Shown: positions 17,211-26,176 of the stretch, piece after piece
How positions within the stretch are numbered: position 1 is the stretch's first letter
Layout of the letters: every line of letters begins with the position of its first letter
Assembly: GCA_902495355.1 (NCBI GenBank)
Contig: CABUWV010000012.1
Location: 1 to 64,000, forward strand
Length of the DNA: 64,000 nt
Origin: an uncultured Collinsella sp.
GTDB lineage: Bacteria > Actinomycetota > Coriobacteriia > Coriobacteriales > Coriobacteriaceae
Direction: 5' to 3'
Notes under the pieces: generated by a model
Database searches by the model: none
What the model saw: only the letters and a program-made list of their open reading frames with translations
Told to the model about the DNA's origin: nothing
Translations under genes and position numbers: made by a program

Positions 17211-17428
17211 GGAAACGTCCTCCTTTGCACAGGGGCTGTCGACATTAAGTATGTCGAGCAAGCAGGCACATGCCCATACCCATGTGGCCCAAAATGGACC
17301 ACCCAGGCAGACGAGAAGTCTCGCTCGTTAGCACCGGCAGACTATTGCTGCATTTTCTGAGCATCGGCGCACGGCGCCCCCGTGCGAGCTACACTATCCC
17401 CTTAAACATGATTGTGAGGACGACCGCT

Positions 17429-18610
17429 ATGCTATTTGTAAATCGGCTGGTACATACGCTTGTTCCCGGCAGCGAGGGCGAGCCGGTCGATGCATCTTGC
17501 CGCACCAACGCGGGCTTTTCCGCAAGCCTCGTCTGCATTGGCCTCAACATCACCCTGTGCCTGGCCAAGGGCATCGCGGGTCTGCTCGCCGGCTCCGTCT
17601 CCCTCATCGCCGACGCTTTCAACAACCTCTCCGATGCCTCGAGCAACATCGTGAGTCTGCTCGGGTTCCGCCTTGCCAGCCGCCCGGCAGACGAGGGCCA
17701 CCCTTATGGCCACGGCCGCTACGAGTACCTGGCCGGTCTGTTTGTCGCCGTCCTGGTTTGCGCCGTCGGCATCAACCTGATTCTCGAGTCGGTCACTAAG
17801 ATCATCAAGCCTTCCCCCACTGCATATTCGGTGCTCTCCTTAGCCGCCCTCGTCTTGTCCATGCTCGTTAAGCTCTGGATGGCGGCATTCAACCGCACGC
17901 TGGGCAACCGCATCGATTCCGAGACGCTCATCGCCACGGCACAGGACTCCAAGAATGACGTCATCACCTCGGGCTCGGTCTTGGCGGCGGCGCTTATTTC
18001 GCAAGCGACCGGCTTTGATCTCGACGGCTGGGCAGGCCTGGGCGTGGGCATCTTCATTTGCATCAGCGGCATGGGCCTGGTGCGCGACGCCATCAGCCCG
18101 CTGTTGGGGCAAGCGCCCGACCCCAAGCTCGTCCAGGAAATCCGCGACAGGATCATGTCATACCCCCAGGTTCTAGGCACGCACGACCTCATGGTGCATG
18201 ACTACGGCCCCGGCCGTCAGTTTGCCAGCGCACACGTGGAAATGCCCGGCGAGGGCGATGCCTTTGAGCACCACGAGATTCTGGACACCATCGAACACGA
18301 CATCAAACGCCAGATGGGCATTGGCATTACGCTGCACTGCGACCCCATTGCAACAACCGGTGACGACCTGCGCGGCTGGGTAAAGCGCGGCGTAGCGCAG
18401 ATCGACCCTGCGCTTTCCATCCACGACCTGCACGAGCACGACGGCTTTGTTTCGTTTGACCTGGTGCGTCCCGACGGCTTTGACATATCCGACGAAGAGC
18501 TACTGGAGCTCGTCACGCGCATCGTGCACGAGCGCCGGCCCGATGCATCATGCGTCGTTACGTTTGACTCGGGCTTTAGCTCGCCCGACCGTCCGGCAGA
18601 GCAGCTGTAG
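17429..18610 (+). CDS. Cation diffusion facilitator (CDF) family metal transporter
   Basis: A 393-aa CDF exporter of divalent metal ions (Zn, Mn, Fe or Co) driven by proton exchange. GAGGA lies 8 nt before ATG at 17429; the upstream in-frame ATG at 17408 has no ribosome site. Six membrane helices are visible. The metal site in helix 2 is the D-x3-D form (IADAFNNLSDASSN), followed by the loop HPYGHGRYEY, typical of CDF proteins. Helix 5 reads TAQDSKNDVITS, where Zn-CDFs have H or D at the matching position, so the two D residues here favour Mn or Fe over Zn. The C-terminal cytoplasmic ferredoxin-like domain runs from about 250; there is an additional ~90-residue C-terminal repeat of that fold. 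Confidence 0.88.
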   Translation: MLFVNRLVHTLVPGSEGEPVDASCRTNAGFSASLVCIGLNITLCLAKGIAGLLAGSVSLIADAFNNLSDASSNIVSLLGFRLASRPADEGHPYGHGRYEYLAGLFVAVLVCAVGINLILESVTKIIKPSPTAYSVLSLAALVLSMLVKLWMAAFNRTLGNRIDSETLIATAQDSKNDVITSGSVLAAALISQATGFDLDGWAGLGVGIFICISGMGLVRDAISPLLGQAPDPKLVQEIRDRIMSYPQVLGTHDLMVHDYGPGRQFASAHVEMPGEGDAFEHHEILDTIEHDIKRQMGIGITLHCDPIATTGDDLRGWVKRGVAQIDPALSIHDLHEHDGFVSFDLVRPDGFDISDEELLELVTRIVHERRPDASCVVTFDSGFSSPDRPAEQL

Positions 18611-18622
18611 CCCGCTTAACAG

Positions 18623-19630
18623 CTAGTTACCCTGTGCGCCCGAAATGCCGTTTTGCAGAGCGTCCCAGGCATTGGTAGCCATATCGCCCAGATTCTGAGC
18701 AGTATCACCCAGGTTTTGTGCCGTATCGCCCAGCTCTTGCGCCTTATCTCCCAACTCCTGCGCCTTGTTGCTCAAGTCCTCCAGCGTATTGGAGCTCGAG
18801 CTGTCGGTACCGCTTTGGCCGCCGGACGAGTTGCCATAGCTGTTCTTGTGCGTGAGCTGAATCTCCAGGTTGCCGTTGTCGTTATAGTAGGCATTCGTAA
18901 CAACCCAGTTGGAATCGATGACGGGCGTTGAGCCATCGTCGGTCAGAATCACGGCGTTCGAAAGGTCGGCTCCGCGCGACTTGAGGAGCTTCTTGGCGTT
19001 GGACCAGTACTGTCCCGGGATATCGCTCAGGTCGACGGCAGCAGACTGGGTGGTCTCGGCCTGCTCGGTCGTGGCATCGGTCGTGGCGCCCCGCTTGTTG
19101 AGCATGCCCGACACGATGGCGAACACGATCGACAAGGCAAAGAAGATCGCCAGCACAATCAGGATTTTCTTGATCACGCTCGACGAACGCGACGGTGCCT
19201 TCTCCTCGTCCTCACCATACTGCGGAATCGATTTGGGATACTCGCGATACGGCTGGCACGCATGCGGATCGCGCGACTCATAACGAGACTGGACCTGCGC
19301 CGTACGCGGCATATACGTCGTCTGCTGAGGCTGCGGAATGGGATTATGCGGCAGGTTGTTATAAGCATCTGTCGCCGCATTGCCATACGGGTCCGGCGCC
19401 GCATTGCCATACGGGTCCGGCGCCGCATTGTCATACGGGTCCTGCGGTGCATAATCAAACGGATCCCGTGGTGTATCGCCGTAGCCTATAACCCGTGTGG
19501 GTTCGGCAGACGTCTGCGTCGCGGCGGGGTCGGTATAACCGGGGTTGGAAACAACGCGAGTCGCATCGGCGCTATCGCCAGCCTGCGCGGAACCGTAGCC
19601 GCCCATCACGGTCGTCTTGTCCTGGTCCAT
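18623..19630 (-). CDS. Membrane protein with DPYxNAAP repeats and a coiled-coil tail
   Basis: A 335-aa protein (start MDQDKTTV, GAAAGGAA upstream). The first ~140 residues are a cytoplasmic disordered region containing near-identical 8-residue repeats (DPYDNAAP, DPYGNAAP, DPYGNAAT), encoded by 24-bp tandem DNA repeats at about 19375-19445. One transmembrane helix (IKKILIVLAIFFALSIVFAIV) follows. The outer part has a small domain (DIPGQYWSNAKKLLKSRG, a segment resembling a PASTA-like strand-helix pattern) and a C-terminal run of heptads (LGDKAQELGDTAQNLGD) that should form a coiled coil or apolipoprotein-like helix. Unknown function; layout resembles regulated cell-envelope proteins. It converges with the CDF gene, only 12 nt apart. 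Confidence 0.7.
   Translation of the reverse strand: MDQDKTTVMGGYGSAQAGDSADATRVVSNPGYTDPAATQTSAEPTRVIGYGDTPRDPFDYAPQDPYDNAAPDPYGNAAPDPYGNAATDAYNNLPHNPIPQPQQTTYMPRTAQVQSRYESRDPHACQPYREYPKSIPQYGEDEEKAPSRSSSVIKKILIVLAIFFALSIVFAIVSGMLNKRGATTDATTEQAETTQSAAVDLSDIPGQYWSNAKKLLKSRGADLSNAVILTDDGSTPVIDSNWVVTNAYYNDNGNLEIQLTHKNSYGNSSGGQSGTDSSSSNTLEDLSNKAQELGDKAQELGDTAQNLGDTAQNLGDMATNAWDALQNGISGAQGN
19375..19445 (-). repeat. 24-bp tandem coding repeats
   Basis: Three copies of a 24-bp unit (core CATACGGGTCCGGCGCCG on the plus strand) inside the preceding gene, encoding DPYxNAAP. Copy number could vary between strains by slippage. Confidence 0.75.
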
Positions 19631-19747
19631 GCAACGTTTCCTTTCCGTCGCCTGCAAGCATCAAGTTATCCATGCATTCTACCCGCGCAAAAGCCTATGA
19701 TGGGCAAAGCCCGCCGGTATCTACAAGACATGCGCGTGCCTAAGGAT

Positions 19748-19787
19748 CAAAAAGCCCCGCCGAGCCTTGGTAGGCGCGACGGGGCGG
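19748..19787 (-). terminator. Intrinsic terminator of fhs
   Basis: On the minus strand GCCCCGTCGCGCC and GGCTCGGCGGGGC form a stem followed by TTTTTG, about 25 nt after the fhs stop codon. Confidence 0.8.
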
Positions 19788-19810
19788 GCTAGCAGCTATG
19801 GACAGCAGGC

Positions 19811-21478
19811 TTAGAACAGGCCGGTGATGTCGCCGTCGTTGTCGACGTCGATGTTTTCGGCCGCGGGCACCTTGGGCAGACCAGGCATGGTCAGAACACT
19901 GCCGGTCAGCGCGACCACAAAGTGGGCGCCGGCAGAAACCTTGAGCTCACGCACGGTGATGCGGAAGTTCTCGGGAGCGCCCAGGGCCTTGGCGTTGTCG
20001 CTAAAGCTGTACTGCGTCTTGGCGACGCACACCGGCAGGTTGCCAAAGCCATTCTCGCGCAGCTCGGCGAGCTGGCGCTTGGCGGCCGGCGTAAAGTCAA
20101 CGCCGTCGGCGCGGTAGACCTTGGTGGCAACGGCCTCGAGGGCATCAGCGACATCAGCGCCGTCCTCATAGGCAAACTTGAGCTCGCTCGGCTGCTCAAT
20201 CAGACGCATGACCTCATCGGCAAGCTCGAGCGCGCCCTCGCCGCCCTTGGCCCAGACCTCGGAAAGCTTAACGTTGACGCCGAGCTTCTGGCACTCGGAC
20301 TCGATGAGAGCAAGCTCGGCCTCGGTGTCCGTCGGGAAGCGATTGATGGCGACCACGCAGGGCAGACCATATACGTTCTGGATGTTGTCGACGTGACGCA
20401 ACAGGTTGGGCATGCCAGCCTTGAGTGCCTCGAGGTTCTCCTCGTTGAGATCGGCCTTGGCGACGCCACCGTTGTACTTAAGCGCACGAGCGGTAGCGAC
20501 GATCACGACGGCGCTGGGGCGAACGCCCGTCATGCGGCACTTGATATCGAGGAACTTCTCGGCACCCAGGTCGGCGCCAAAGCCGGCCTCGGTAATGGCA
20601 ACATCGCCAAAGCGCATCGCCATACGCGTGGCCATGATAGAGTTGCAGCCGTGAGCAATGTTGGCGAAGGGACCGCCGTGGACAAACGCGGGCGTGCCCT
20701 CGAGCGTTTGCACCAGATTGGGCTTGAGCGCGTCTTTAAGCAACGCGGCCATGGCACCCTGGGCCTTGAGGTCGCGGGCACGGACGGGCTCGCCGGCATA
20801 GCTGTAGCCGACAACGATCTCGCCCAAGCGCTCCTTAAGATCGTTGATGCTCGTGGACAGGCACAGGATTGCCATGACCTCGGAGGCGACGGTGATATCG
20901 AAGCCGTCCTCGCGCGGCACGCCCTGGGCCTTACCGCCAATGCCGTCGATGACGTGGCGCAGCTGACGGTCGTTCATATCGACGACGCGCTTCCAAGTGA
21001 TGCGTTTAACGTCAATACCGAGCTGATTGCCCTGCTGGATGTGGTTATCAAGCATGGCGGCCAGCAGGTTATTGGCGGCACCGATAGCGTGGAAGTCGCC
21101 GGTAAAGTGCAGGTTGATATCCTCCATGGGGATGACCTGAGCCCAGCCGCCGCCGGCAGCACCGCCCTTAACGCCAAAGACGGGGCCGAGCGAAGGCTCG
21201 CGCAGGGCAACGGCACTCTTGACGCCGCGACGACGCAGGCCGTCGGCCAGACCGATGGTCGTGGTGGTCTTGCCCTCGCCCGCGGGCGTTGGGTTGATAG
21301 CGGTCACGAGGACGAGCTTGGCCTGGTGATCAGTCGGCTCGTTGAGCAGTGAATAGTCGACCTTAGCCTTGTCGAAGCCGTACGGAATAAGGTGCTTAAC
21401 GTCGACGCCGGCGTTCTTGGCCACCTCGGTAATAGGCAGTGGCGTGACAGAACGTGCGATTTCGATGTCAGTAGGCAT
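19811..21478 (-). CDS. fhs: Formate-tetrahydrofolate ligase
   Basis: A 555-aa enzyme, full family length, starting at MPTDIEIARS with AAAGGA upstream. It joins formate to tetrahydrofolate with ATP, giving 10-formyl-THF, the entry step of the tetrahydrofolate C1 pathway. The P-loop PTPAGEGKTTTTIGLAD is at about 66-82, followed by REPSLGPVFGVKGGAAGGG (formate/phosphate site), LHFTGDFHAIGAANNLLAA and DGFDITVASEVMAILCL, all standard blocks. With fchA-folD at 7.7-9.3 kb this makes a route from formate to methylene-THF. The gene stands alone, closed by its own terminator. Confidence 0.96.
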   Translation of the reverse strand: MPTDIEIARSVTPLPITEVAKNAGVDVKHLIPYGFDKAKVDYSLLNEPTDHQAKLVLVTAINPTPAGEGKTTTTIGLADGLRRRGVKSAVALREPSLGPVFGVKGGAAGGGWAQVIPMEDINLHFTGDFHAIGAANNLLAAMLDNHIQQGNQLGIDVKRITWKRVVDMNDRQLRHVIDGIGGKAQGVPREDGFDITVASEVMAILCLSTSINDLKERLGEIVVGYSYAGEPVRARDLKAQGAMAALLKDALKPNLVQTLEGTPAFVHGGPFANIAHGCNSIMATRMAMRFGDVAITEAGFGADLGAEKFLDIKCRMTGVRPSAVVIVATARALKYNGGVAKADLNEENLEALKAGMPNLLRHVDNIQNVYGLPCVVAINRFPTDTEAELALIESECQKLGVNVKLSEVWAKGGEGALELADEVMRLIEQPSELKFAYEDGADVADALEAVATKVYRADGVDFTPAAKRQLAELRENGFGNLPVCVAKTQYSFSDNAKALGAPENFRITVRELKVSAGAHFVVALTGSVLTMPGLPKVPAAENIDVDNDGDITGLF

Positions 21479-21622
21479 GGGCGGTCCTTTCGTTACCGAA
21501 TGAGAAAAAGACCAATTCAGCATAGCACGGGCGCGCAATAGTAAAACGCCCATAACCGATGAACGGCGATATGTTTACCCGATGCCCAGCGATAGCCCAA
21601 CAGCCCGCCAAAACAAAGCGCC

Positions 21623-22690
21623 CTAAACGGTAGGTTCAATCCCCAGGTGCTCAAAGGTGCGAAGGGTTGCCTGACGGCCCTGCGGCGTACGAATCATCAA
21701 CCCGCACTGCAGCAAATAGGGCTCATAGACATCCTCGAGCGTGCCCGGGTCCTCGCCCACCGCACTGGCAAGGGTCGTCAGGCCTACAGCACGGCCGGAG
21801 AACGTCTTGGCAAGCGTCTCCAAGATACGAATATCCATCCAGTCCAGACCGAGCTCGTCGATCTCGAAGAACTCGAGCGCCTGGCGGCAGATATCGAGCT
21901 CGATAGGGCCGCTGCCACGCACCTGTGCGTAATCGCGCACGCGCTTGAGAAGGCGGTTGGCAAGACGTGGCGTGCCGCGCGAACGCGAGCCGATCTCGAG
22001 TGCACTGGGATGGTCGATCGTCACGCCCAGGATAGTCGCCGAGCGCGTCACAATCTGCGCGAGCTCCTCGACCGTGTAGTAATCCAGGCGATACGAAATG
22101 CCAAAGCGGTCGCGCAACGGGCCGGTCAACATGCCTGAGCGGGTCGTTGCCGCTACCAGCGTAAACTTGGGAATATCCAGGCGAATCGAGCGCGCCGCCG
22201 GACCCTTGCCAATCACGATATCGAGGGCAAAGTCCTCCATCGCGGGGTACAGGACCTCCTCGACCGAACGGTTGAGGCGGTGGATCTCGTCGATAAACAG
22301 CACATCACCCGGCTGCAAGTTAGTAAGGATGGCCGCCAGGTCGCCCGTGCGCGCGATGGCAGGGCCACTCGTGGTCTTGATCTGAGCGCCCAGCTCGTTG
22401 GCGATAACGGTGGCCAGCGTGGTCTTGCCCAGGCCCGGAGGACCCGAGAAGATCACGTGGTCGAGCGTCTCGCCACGGCTCTGCGCCGCTTCGATCAACA
22501 CGCGCAGGCTCTGCTTGATGTGCTCCTGACCACAGTAATCGTCCAGGCGCTGGGGGCGCAAAGTGCGGTCGACATCGAGGTCCTCGGCCGTCAGCTCCGA
22601 GCCCACCATGCGCTCGCCGTGCGCCATGGATGCCGCCGGCGAGTTGCCGGGCGTCGCCCACAGGTCCTGAGAGTCATCGGCTTCCCACAT
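21623..22690 (-). CDS. ruvB: Holliday junction branch-migration helicase RuvB
   Basis: A 355-aa AAA+ ATPase motor that works with RuvA and RuvC to process Holliday junctions. The ATG at 22690 overlaps the ruvA stop (TGATG). Walker A is SGPPGLGKTT, Walker B is LFIDEIHRL, sensor 1 lies in TLVAATTRSGML, and the arginine finger region GPLRDRFG is kept. The C-terminal winged helix contains GLTTLA...EDPGTLEDVYEPYLLQ, which binds DNA. An N-terminal extension of about 40 residues precedes RPQRLDDYCGQ. Third gene of the ruvC-ruvA-ruvB operon. Confidence 0.97.
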   Translation of the reverse strand: MWEADDSQDLWATPGNSPAASMAHGERMVGSELTAEDLDVDRTLRPQRLDDYCGQEHIKQSLRVLIEAAQSRGETLDHVIFSGPPGLGKTTLATVIANELGAQIKTTSGPAIARTGDLAAILTNLQPGDVLFIDEIHRLNRSVEEVLYPAMEDFALDIVIGKGPAARSIRLDIPKFTLVAATTRSGMLTGPLRDRFGISYRLDYYTVEELAQIVTRSATILGVTIDHPSALEIGSRSRGTPRLANRLLKRVRDYAQVRGSGPIELDICRQALEFFEIDELGLDWMDIRILETLAKTFSGRAVGLTTLASAVGEDPGTLEDVYEPYLLQCGLMIRTPQGRQATLRTFEHLGIEPTV

Positions 22691-23310
22691 CACGCATCCA
22701 TTCCGAGTCGCTTAAGCGCCGCGCCGAGCAGATCCTCGACACGCATATTCTGCCCATCATACCCGCTCAGGGCAACATCGGTCTCCTGCAGGCTAAAGCC
22801 CATGGAAAGGAGCGCCGCACGGGCATCATCGATCGCCGAAGGAGCGGCGGCGGGAACCGGCATCGCAACCTGGCCGGGAATCACGTCGACCGGCACAAAG
22901 CCCTTATCCTTGGCAAAGGTGCTCTTGAGTTCCAGGATCAGGCGCTGAGCTGTCTTTTTGCCCACACCGGGTACCTTGGCCATGCCCTTGTCGTCCTCGG
23001 CCATCACCAGCGAATACAGCTGCCCCACGGTATAGGTGGAAAGCACGGCGAGCGCCAGGCGCGGGCCAACGCCCGAAACGGACACGAGCCGGTCGAACAT
23101 CGTGCGCTCATCCTTTGAGGAAAAACCGAAAAGTGTCATGGCGTCCTCGCGCACCTGCATACGCGTGTAGAGGCGGACCTCGCCGCCGGGCGTCGGCAAC
23201 GTGGCCGCAGTGCTGCCCGAGATGCCGAGCTCAAAGCCAACGCCCGACACATCGACGACAGCAGAGCTCATCGTGGCCTCGACAAGCGTTCCGTGGAGCT
23301 GGGAAATCAT
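22690..23310 (-). CDS. ruvA: Holliday junction DNA helicase subunit RuvA
   Basis: A 206-aa protein with the RuvA domain order: N-terminal OB fold (MISQLHGTLVEAT), two helix-hairpin-helix motifs (DRLVSVSGVGPRLALAVL and AKVPGVGKKTAQRLILEL) that grip the four-way junction, and a C-terminal three-helix domain (IDDARAALLSMGFSLQETDVAL) that binds RuvB. Its ATG overlaps the ruvC stop by one base and its own stop overlaps the ruvB start, so translation of all three is coupled. Confidence 0.97.
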   Translation of the reverse strand: MISQLHGTLVEATMSSAVVDVSGVGFELGISGSTAATLPTPGGEVRLYTRMQVREDAMTLFGFSSKDERTMFDRLVSVSGVGPRLALAVLSTYTVGQLYSLVMAEDDKGMAKVPGVGKKTAQRLILELKSTFAKDKGFVPVDVIPGQVAMPVPAAAPSAIDDARAALLSMGFSLQETDVALSGYDGQNMRVEDLLGAALKRLGMDA

Positions 23311-23831
23311 CAGTATCCGGTTCCTCTCTGTTGATAGAACTCGCCGCCGGTAAGCGCCCGGGTGCGGCTGAGGTTAACGTGGCAGATGGCGCAGGCCAGG
23401 GCATCGGCGGCATGGTCGGGATGCGGGTCGTGGTCGAGCTGCGTGAGCGTGCGTACCATGTAGGCGACCTGCCGCTTGTCCGCGGCGCCGGTGCCCACCA
23501 CAGCTTGTTTGATCTGCATGGGCGTGTACTCGCCAATCTCGAGCGCGCACTCCGAAAGCGCCACGAGCGCAGCGCCGCGGGCATGCGCCGTGGGGATGGC
23601 CGAACGAACGTTGGCGCCAAAGTAGATGCTCTCGACAGCAGCCGTGTCGGGTCGATAACGCTCAACGACATCCTTAAGGTCATGGGCGATATGCGACAGG
23701 CGCACCGCGAGCGGACTTCCGGCACTGGTCTCGATGCAGCCATAGGCACGGCAGCGAACCTCGCCACGCCGCTCCTCGATAATCCCCCAACCCGTATGAG
23801 CCAAACCGGGGTCAATGCCCAAGATAACCAA
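23310..23831 (-). CDS. ruvC: Holliday junction resolvase RuvC
   Basis: A 173-aa endonuclease that cuts Holliday junctions. I choose the TTG at 23831 (GGGGAGG 5 nt upstream) giving MVILGIDPGLAHTGWG; a more upstream TTG has no ribosome site. The acidic catalytic residues are present: Asp in GIDPG, Glu in AAVESIYF, and the pair in PDHAADALA. First gene of the ruvCAB operon, preceded by the structured 23968-24065 repeat. Confidence 0.95.
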   Translation of the reverse strand: MVILGIDPGLAHTGWGIIEERRGEVRCRAYGCIETSAGSPLAVRLSHIAHDLKDVVERYRPDTAAVESIYFGANVRSAIPTAHARGAALVALSECALEIGEYTPMQIKQAVVGTGAADKRQVAYMVRTLTQLDHDPHPDHAADALACAICHVNLSRTRALTGGEFYQQRGTGY

Positions 23832-23967
23832 GCCGACCTCCCCTCGCCACAAGCACAGCGCAAGACAAGGCCCCGCGCATCATTCACGAACGTCTGTTCT
23901 AGAATAACACAACGCTAGCCCTATAAGTCAGCCGAGATCGAATTGTAGGTTGAGTATACGCAAGCGA

Positions 23968-24065
23968 GCGCCCGCCAGAGCGAGCAAGGTGCCTTGAAAG
24001 AGGAGGGCATTGACCTGGCGGTCATGTCCGACGATTGAAAGGCAGATTGCCGCTCTGGCGGGCGC
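23968..24065. repeat. Long interrupted palindrome, candidate structured RNA or dispersed repeat
   Basis: A perfect 15-bp inverted repeat (GCGCCCGCCAGAGCG at 23968-23982; CGCTCTGGCGGGCGC at 24051-24065) is extended inward by GCAA/TTGC and TGCC/GGCA pairs. The ~45-nt top contains a small TGACC-TGGC-GGTCA hairpin and two TTGAAAG motifs placed symmetrically. No U-run follows on either strand. It lies between the NadE-like gene and ruvC. On the plus strand a frame ends ...GALKEEGIDLAVMSDD-stop, but it has no start. Confidence 0.5.
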
Positions 24066-24073
24066 GCAGCGAC

Positions 24074-26059
24074 CTAGTTCTGAGAGAAGAACGGAAATTG
24101 TCGGGGATCAACCGGCGGATGCGGCATCGGGCCACCCTGGGGACTACCTTGCGAGCCGCCCTGACCGCCCATCATCTTATCGATGGCGTCCTGAACCTCG
24201 CCCTCGAACTTTTTCATTCCCTCGTGCAAACGACGCTGACCGTCCTCAGAGCGCAGCTCCTCCATCTGCTCGGGCGAAATACCCAGAAGCTCGCCCAGCA
24301 CGCCCATCATCTCGTTTCGTACGCGCTCGCTCGTATCCTCGTCAGCAAAACGGCGCACCTCGGCGCGCGCCAGCGAATCGACCGTCATACGCTCCTTGCC
24401 GTTAAGCCCCAGGTCGGACCACGCGAGCATGTACGGCCAGGCACGCTCGGCAAACGAACGGGCCGAGACGATCGGCGCCATCGGCAACATGCGGCGGGCA
24501 GCTTCACCCTGTCGAACGAGCATCAGCAGCAGCGAGCAGGCCTCAGGCTTGCCAGCGGCCATCGGGATGTCGTCGAAAGATCGATTGCGGTCCACGTGCG
24601 CCTCGAGCGCCCCATCGACCTCACCCGGCTCAAGCCCGCCGAGCAGCTGCGCCGCGCGGTCGAGCATATCGACCGGACCGTCGAGCGTTGAGAGCGCCTG
24701 CGCCAGCACTCGCTCCATACAATCTTCCACCGCGTTGAGCGTCACGAGCTCTTGGGGCACCACGGCAGACGTGCGGTTGCGCACACGTGCCACAAACTCA
24801 AGCGTCGACAGGTACACATCGCCAAAGGGCGCGTAATCGCCCTGGTAGCCGCCGCAAAGCGCCGGCGCCGCCAGCGCGTACTCGGTTTTGGACAGCGGGC
24901 TCAGCGCCATCGCCCCCAGCTCGAGCGCCGTGTCCTCCAGCATGAGGCCCAGCGTGCGCGAGCGCAGACGCTCGGCATCACCCGCCGACACGTCGCGATC
25001 GAGCACACGCGCCGCATCCGGTGCATCGCGCTCGACGGTGCGAATGTGCAAACGCTCGGCGATGGCGCGGACGGCGGCACAGCGGGCAGCCTCGGCCTCT
25101 TCCTGCGCCGGCGTAAAGATACGGTTGCGCCCCAGCACCAGGCCAATCACATTGCGCGGGCCCAGAGCGTCGACGGCCAGCGCCGCTAGCAGGGACGACG
25201 GCAAGTCACCCTCGAGTGCCACCACAGCACGCGACGCACCGTGTGCTCGGGCGTTGTCGCGCACGGCGAGCACCAGCGCCTGCCACAGCCACTCCTCGGA
25301 ACGGAACTCGGGCAGTTCGTGATCTTCCAGGGCATCAAGCATCACGCCGCGCTGAATCTCCTGGACCAGCAGGCTCTCCTCAAAACACGGCGCCTGGGCC
25401 ACCACGCGACCGCAGTCGTCGAGCACAAACGAACCGCCGGTATACACCGACTCGTCATAGGCGCCGACCGGCGCCATGCAGGCAAACCACACGCTGCGCT
25501 TGGATGCGATCTTGCGGTAGGCGCCGCAGCGAACGGCGGCAATGGCGGCAGTCTCGCGGTCGGTCATGTCAAACGCGTTGAATTGGAAATACGCGATGAG
25601 GTCGACGCCGGTCGGCAACATCTCGAGCTCGCGGTCCAAGTCAAAAATCACGGCGATGCGCACGCCGTCCACGTCGAACACCGGCGGCGCCCAACGCGTG
25701 TCGTTGTTCTCGCCACGCTGCAAGGCAATGCTCGAACGCGCCGGCACCACATGACCGTCCTTGAGCATCATGTAGTCGAGCAGCGGCTGGCCCTCAAACG
25801 AAACCGCCGCGGGCACGATGCAGATCATGTCAAGCTCCTGGATACGCTCGGCGACACCAGTCAAACCGGCAAGCACGTCGTGCTCAAAGTCGGCAGCGCC
25901 CACCAGGCCACCGGGCATGGCGCCCATAAAGAGCGGAGCCGGAACGCACAGCACGCGCGCCCCGCGCTCGTGGGCCAAACGAGCCTGGTCCTCGATGCGG
26001 CCGCAAATGCCCTCAATATCACCCAGGCGCATATCGATCTGTGCAAGCGCGAGCTTCAT
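24074..26059 (-). CDS. NadE-like (glutamine-dependent NAD synthetase) pseudoenzyme
   Basis: A 661-aa protein starting at MKLALAQIDM with AAAGGG upstream. Its overall course follows glutaminase-fused NAD synthetases: an N-terminal nitrilase domain (to about 260; VYTGGSFVLDDCGRVVAQAP matches the family) and a C-terminal synthetase domain (VDALGPRNVIG, SPLSKTEYALA, YAPFGDVY). But the catalytic elements are gone: the nitrilase Glu region reads PAPLFMGAMPG in place of PELxxTGY, the Lys is absent, the nucleophile Cys of ICED is Phe (VIFDL, about 139), and the ATP pyrophosphatase SGGxDS is EGDLPSS (283-289). A Gly/Pro-rich tail (GGQGGSQGSPQGGP) is added. It should bind partners or ligands but not make NAD. 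The gene is intact, so the protein is probably under selection. Confidence 0.82.
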   Translation of the reverse strand: MKLALAQIDMRLGDIEGICGRIEDQARLAHERGARVLCVPAPLFMGAMPGGLVGAADFEHDVLAGLTGVAERIQELDMICIVPAAVSFEGQPLLDYMMLKDGHVVPARSSIALQRGENNDTRWAPPVFDVDGVRIAVIFDLDRELEMLPTGVDLIAYFQFNAFDMTDRETAAIAAVRCGAYRKIASKRSVWFACMAPVGAYDESVYTGGSFVLDDCGRVVAQAPCFEESLLVQEIQRGVMLDALEDHELPEFRSEEWLWQALVLAVRDNARAHGASRAVVALEGDLPSSLLAALAVDALGPRNVIGLVLGRNRIFTPAQEEAEAARCAAVRAIAERLHIRTVERDAPDAARVLDRDVSAGDAERLRSRTLGLMLEDTALELGAMALSPLSKTEYALAAPALCGGYQGDYAPFGDVYLSTLEFVARVRNRTSAVVPQELVTLNAVEDCMERVLAQALSTLDGPVDMLDRAAQLLGGLEPGEVDGALEAHVDRNRSFDDIPMAAGKPEACSLLLMLVRQGEAARRMLPMAPIVSARSFAERAWPYMLAWSDLGLNGKERMTVDSLARAEVRRFADEDTSERVRNEMMGVLGELLGISPEQMEELRSEDGQRRLHEGMKKFEGEVQDAIDKMMGGQGGSQGSPQGGPMPHPPVDPRQFPFFSQN

Positions 26060-26098
26060 GGCCCAGCCCTTTCCGTCGTAAACCATCGAAATCGTAGT

Positions 26099-26132
26099 AA
26101 AAGCGCCGGCCGCATAATGCAGCCGGCGCTTG
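26099..26132 (-). terminator. Intrinsic terminator of superoxide reductase gene
   Basis: On the minus strand AAGCGCCGGC and GCCGGCGCTT pair around a short loop and are followed by TTTT, 45 nt after the stop codon. Confidence 0.82.
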
Positions 26133-26176
26133 CATGTGCATATGCTAGCTATGATACCCCGAGCGGGGGCGCGCTC

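Noticed and set aside
19375..19445. Short regular repeats that could suggest a CRISPR array
   Set aside because: Only three 24-bp units with no spacers, in frame inside a gene, encoding DPYxNAAP.
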